A DNA stretch of 7,095 bases from Treponema sp. (GTDB lineage: Bacteria > Spirochaetota > Spirochaetia > Treponematales > Breznakiellaceae). A program made the position numbers and the translations under genes. Shown piece by piece: positions 4,124 to 7,095 of the stretch. The stretch lies in contig JAITRD010000137.1 in the NCBI GenBank assembly GCA_031288575.1, forward strand, positions 1-7,095, given 5' to 3'. The notes below the pieces were generated by a model. The model did not search any database, was not told the DNA's origin, and saw only the letters and a program-made list of their open reading frames with translations. Every line of letters starts with the position of its first letter. Position 1 is the first letter of the stretch.

Positions 4124-6634
4124 TTCGGGGCTTTCCTCCGAAAGAACCTGCCGGATATCCCGGATCAATCTTTCCAGGTCCGTGATAAATCCCCGCAAAT
4201 TCTCTTCGATAATGCCCAAGTCTCCGTTCCGGCCGGCCTGTTCCAGCAAGGCCGCCTTTTGGGAAACCTTCCCGGCGCCGATGCTGGCGGAGGCGCTTTT
4301 GATGGCATGGACGTTAGTGGTAAAGCCCTGGATTTTCTCCCGGTCAAAGGGCTCCCGGAGCAGTTTGAGCCGTTCTTCGCAGTCCTGGCTGTATATGTTA
4401 AGGATTTCGCGGTACCCCTCTTCGGTGCCGCCGGTATACATAATGCCCTTGGCCGTGTCTAAATCCTCAATATCCGCAAGGGTCCGGGGGGAGGAGGCCG
4501 GGAAGCAAGGGGCCTTTTCCAGCCTCTTTTCCCGTTTTTCCAGCCTTTGCCGCTTTTCCTTGGGGATCCATCGTTCCATAAGCTCATTCAATTTAGAAAT
4601 TTCAATCGGCTTCGCGAGGTAATCATTAAAACCGCTCTGCAAAAACATCTCCCTCATGCCGAAAATGGCGTTGGCGGTGAGGGCGATAATGGGAACCTGC
4701 TTGAAATATTCCCCCTCGATCCGGCGGATTTCCCCGGCAGCCTCAATGCCGTCCATAACGGGCATCATGTGATCCATAAAAATGATATCGTAACGGTTTT
4801 TTTTAACAAGTTCGACCGACTCCCGCCCGGATTCGGAAATATCAACCTGCATTTGATAGGGCATCAGAAGCCCCTGGGCGACCTTGAGGTTGGTCATGAT
4901 ATCATCCACAATAAGCACCCGGGCATCGGGGGCGGTAAAGCGGACGAGGGTCTTTTTGCCGCTTTCGATCACGGTGATGCCGTTAAGTATATTGGCTATG
5001 GGAACGGCATAGGCGGGCATGAGCACCACGGGAATGTCCTGAAAGGAAGATAATTCCCCCAAATCCGCAAGGAGTACCAGGGTTGTCGAAAATTTGAAAC
5101 GGTTTATGATGACCGCGGCCTCCTCCGCCACTTCGGAAGAAACAAGGGCAAAGGAAAAACCACCCCCCTTCAGTTCCCTAAAAAAGGCCTGGGCGGTTTC
5201 TGCCTGAACAGCGGCGACCCTAAGGTTTTTTAGGGTTTCAAAAACAGAGGCGGCGTAAAGGCGGCGTTCATCGTAAAGCAGAACCCGTTTGTTTTCGCCT
5301 TCCTCCACCTCCGCCAGTTTATTTTTTCCTGTATACGGCTGGGGGAGCCGGGCGGTAAAAACCGAACCCTCCCCGTAAATGCTGGATACCAACAGGTCTC
5401 CCCCCATTTGCAGGCACAGCCGCTTGGTGATCGCCAGCCCCAGGCCGGTCCCTTCAATCCCCTTATTCCGTTCCGCGTCCAGCCGCACAAAATCGCCGAA
5501 AAGTTCCCCGATATCCTCCTCTTTAATGCCGATGCCGCTGTCGGCGACTTCAAAATTAAGCAGCACCTTGCCGTTGTCCACGAGGGGCATCCCCGTTACG
5601 GTCAGCTTAATAAAACCCCGGAGGGTATATTTTACGGCATTACTGAGGATATTAAAAAGGATCTGGCGGATCCGGGTTTCATCGCCGAGGAAGTTATTGG
5701 GGATATTCGCGTCGACATTCACTAAAAACAGGATGGGCTTTTCGGAAAAACGCACCCGGATAACATTGATCACATCGTTGAGCAGGGAGGCTAAAATGTA
5801 GGGAAGGGGATTAAGAGTGAAATTTCCCGATTCAATCCGGGTAAGATCGAGGATATCGTTGATGATAGAAAGAAGGTTTGAGCCCGCCTGCCTGATATTG
5901 GTGAGGTATTCCTGCAAGGCCGGGGTAGACGCGTCCCGCAGGGCGAGTTCGGTCATGCCGATGATGGCGTTCATAGGGGTGCGGATCTCATGGCTCATCC
6001 GGGCCAAAAAGGAGGTTTTTGCCCTGCTTGAGGCTTCGGCCTGTTCTTTGGCGTTGAGAATTTCGGTCATGTCCTGGAACAATACCAGGACCCCTTCGGA
6101 AACCATTTCCTCATTGAGCATGGGCCCGATATAGATCGTATAATGCCGGTTATGTCCCCTCATGCCGAAATCAATGACCCGCTCAATGATAGTAGCGTCG
6201 CTGTTTTTTATCGCCCCCTCCAGGGCATACATCATTTCATCTATCGCGCTGTTTTCCGCGGCTTCCCGGAACACCTCCTGAAAATCCCGGTCATTGATCA
6301 TCACCGCGCTGCCTATCCCTGATTGGTATAAAAACATATCCGAACAGTATTCAACCCGTAAATTTTTATCCAAAAGAAATACAATTTCCCGGGTATTTTC
6401 CAAAAGCAGGGTAAAATATTTTTCCTGTTTAGCCTTTTCTTCGCTAATCGAAACAAGAAATTTATCTTTGGCAATATTGTAACCCTTGGAGCGCTCAATC
6501 GTAGCGCGGGCGCCCAGATAAGCACGGTTAAGGGCACGGTATTCTTTTTCGAGCCTTGTATTTTTGGCTTCCGCTTCCGCAAGCCGGGCCGCAAGGAGTT
6601 TTACTTCCTCCTCCAGCCGTTTTATATTATCCAC
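4118..6634 (-). CDS. Soluble hybrid histidine kinase: coiled coil, PAS, HisKA, HATPase, pseudo-receiver, receiver, Hpt
   Basis: Cytoplasmic phosphorelay kinase of 838 aa with no membrane helix or signal peptide. Residues ~1-75 form a charged coiled coil; ~72-190 are a PAS-like sensor (LLLENTREIVFLLDKN, ending in FQDMTEIL). HisKA has SHEIRTPMN with phospho-acceptor His215. HATPase_c shows the N box (Asn332 in SNAVKYT), G1 DSGIGI (365-370) and G2 GTGLGLAI (395-402). Residues ~449-556 look like a receiver whose expected Asp site is Ser499/Ser500. Residues ~571-690 are an intact receiver: acidic pair Asp577/Asp578, phospho-acceptor Asp621 (FMDHMMP), Thr653, Lys675. A charged linker (691-708) leads to an Hpt domain with His776 in HAIKSASA. 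Expected flow, from family knowledge, is His215 to Asp621 to His776 and then an unseen response regulator. The start is GTG at 6634, with GGTGG 7 bases upstream. It follows the FIST gene by 14 bases. The signal sensed is unknown. Confidence 0.93.
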   Translation of the reverse strand: MDNIKRLEEEVKLLAARLAEAEAKNTRLEKEYRALNRAYLGARATIERSKGYNIAKDKFLVSISEEKAKQEKYFTLLLENTREIVFLLDKNLRVEYCSDMFLYQSGIGSAVMINDRDFQEVFREAAENSAIDEMMYALEGAIKNSDATIIERVIDFGMRGHNRHYTIYIGPMLNEEMVSEGVLVLFQDMTEILNAKEQAEASSRAKTSFLARMSHEIRTPMNAIIGMTELALRDASTPALQEYLTNIRQAGSNLLSIINDILDLTRIESGNFTLNPLPYILASLLNDVINVIRVRFSEKPILFLVNVDANIPNNFLGDETRIRQILFNILSNAVKYTLRGFIKLTVTGMPLVDNGKVLLNFEVADSGIGIKEEDIGELFGDFVRLDAERNKGIEGTGLGLAITKRLCLQMGGDLLVSSIYGEGSVFTARLPQPYTGKNKLAEVEEGENKRVLLYDERRLYAASVFETLKNLRVAAVQAETAQAFFRELKGGGFSFALVSSEVAEEAAVIINRFKFSTTLVLLADLGELSSFQDIPVVLMPAYAVPIANILNGITVIESGKKTLVRFTAPDARVLIVDDIMTNLKVAQGLLMPYQMQVDISESGRESVELVKKNRYDIIFMDHMMPVMDGIEAAGEIRRIEGEYFKQVPIIALTANAIFGMREMFLQSGFNDYLAKPIEISKLNELMERWIPKEKRQRLEKREKRLEKAPCFPASSPRTLADIEDLDTAKGIMYTGGTEEGYREILNIYSQDCEERLKLLREPFDREKIQGFTTNVHAIKSASASIGAGKVSQKAALLEQAGRNGDLGIIEENLRGFITDLERLIRDIRQVLSEESPES

Positions 6635-6641
6635 AAACCAA

Positions 6642-6646
6642 CCACC
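6642..6646 (-). promoter_or_regulatory. Ribosome binding site supporting the GTG start of the kinase
   Basis: On the - strand GGTGG (6646-6642) lies 7 bases before the GTG at 6634-6632. The nearby ATG at 6648 is in another frame and meets a stop after eight codons, so it cannot start this gene. The match to GGAGG is imperfect. The site lies just past the FIST stop codon, which suits a tightly packed operon. Confidence 0.4.
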
Positions 6647-6648
6647 AT

Positions 6649-7095
6649 TTAAAGCACGCAGGAAATAATAGCGTAGTTATGATAACGGTTAGCCTGGGTG
6701 CCTAACTCGTTTTTTAAAGGGCAAATTTCGCCTCCGGAATAAACGAAAATATACGGAAAGGATAAGCCGGCAAGTTCCCGGCGGATAAATTTCATCTCTT
6801 CGCTTGATTCCACCATGGCGATGCTGTGGCTGAAACAGGAAAAGATCAAAAGCAGGTCCCGGCCCCGCATCTCCTTAATCCAGTTGACAGTATTTGCCGC
6901 GGTTTTAAGAACCGCTTCGGCGCTGGGAGAATTGATATGCAGGGCGCTTCCGACGGATACGGAGCTGCCGCAGATAAGGCTGCCGTCAGGCTCAACCGAA
7001 ATGATAATACAGAGGGTCGATTTTTCCCCCTGGGCATTTTCTATGGTAAGGGGAAAGGCAAAAAGCATCGTTAAATTGCCGTTAGAAATAAGGCC
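6649..7095 (-). CDS. FIST sensory protein, C-terminal part (5' end beyond the window)
   Basis: The frame is open from the right edge to a TAA at 6651-6649, giving 148 visible residues; the ATG at 7068 is internal, because the frame continues upstream without a stop. The visible part matches a FIST_C domain: a hydrophobic strand followed by a Cys (LLLIFSC), then near the end FPYIFVYSGGEICPL, corresponding to the family's 'G..s.GEi.p' motif, and the closing RYHNYAIISCVL, the family's terminal 'hN' segment. FIST domains are known from genomic surveys as sensory modules, proposed to bind small ligands such as amino acids, found fused to or beside kinases and cyclic-nucleotide enzymes. With a FIST_N half the whole protein would usually be ~370-400 aa. 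Its stop lies 14 bases before the hybrid kinase start, so the two are very likely co-transcribed and functionally paired. No signal peptide can be judged. Confidence 0.85.
   Translation of the reverse strand, partial: GLISNGNLTMLFAFPLTIENAQGEKSTLCIIISVEPDGSLICGSSVSVGSALHINSPSAEAVLKTAANTVNWIKEMRGRDLLLIFSCFSHSIAMVESSEEMKFIRRELAGLSFPYIFVYSGGEICPLKNELGTQANRYHNYAIISCVL

Noticed and set aside
4121..4145. Hairpin TTCGG/CCGAA after the acyltransferase stop as a + strand terminator
   Set aside because: The stem is only five bases and no T-run follows, so nothing distinguishes it from ordinary coding sequence of the kinase.
4065..4622. 185-codon open frame on the + strand
   Set aside because: It lies wholly opposite the receiver linker and Hpt of the kinase and the end of the acyltransferase. 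Its product is low-complexity Ser/Arg-rich, typical of an antisense frame; there is no ribosome site or family resemblance.
4547..5053. 168-codon open frame on the + strand
   Set aside because: It is antisense to the receiver domains of the kinase, whose motifs are intact. The His/Gly/Asp-rich translation resembles no known protein.
5379..5801. 140-codon open frame on the + strand
   Set aside because: It is antisense to the HATPase domain, where N, G1 and G2 boxes prove the - strand frame is the real one.

Overview
The window carries three complete protein-coding genes and one gene cut by the right edge, on DNA of moderate G+C with an A+T-richer first ~520 bases. Gene content and style suggest a spirochaete, most likely a Treponema-like organism of a gut community: a HEAT-tailed major facilitator protein, a FemAB-like acyltransferase, and a soluble multi-domain hybrid kinase beside a FIST sensor. 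This taxonomic call is inference; no rRNA or other marker gene is present.

Layout: bases 1-525 hold no convincing gene but several inverted repeats, including a 10-bp hairpin (233-267) nested inside a second 10-bp inverted repeat (207-216/325-334). Next, on the + strand, comes a 12-helix MFS transporter-like protein whose C-terminal ~340 residues are cytoplasmic and include HEAT-like repeats (526-2808). After a 121-base gap with small hairpins comes a FemAB-like (PF04339/COG3146-type) N-acyltransferase-fold protein (2930-4123). On the - strand, convergent with it and overlapping by 6 bases, is a large hybrid histidine kinase (4118-6634). Its domain order is coiled coil, PAS, HisKA, HATPase, degenerate receiver, true receiver, Hpt. 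It lies 14 bases downstream of the C-terminal part of a FIST sensory protein (6649-7095, running off the window).

How they work together: the - strand pair looks like an operon in which a FIST ligand sensor and a cytoplasmic phosphorelay kinase form one signalling unit. The relay would run His215 to Asp621 to His776 and then to an output regulator not in this window. The + strand pair may be a separate unit concerned with transport and acyl transfer; the two upstream regions share short sequence words, but co-regulation is unproven. The most unusual items are the MFS-HEAT fusion, the Ser-substituted receiver inside the kinase, the stop-to-stop overlap of the convergent operons with a possible terminator inside the neighbour's coding end, and the nested inverted-repeat structure upstream of the transporter.
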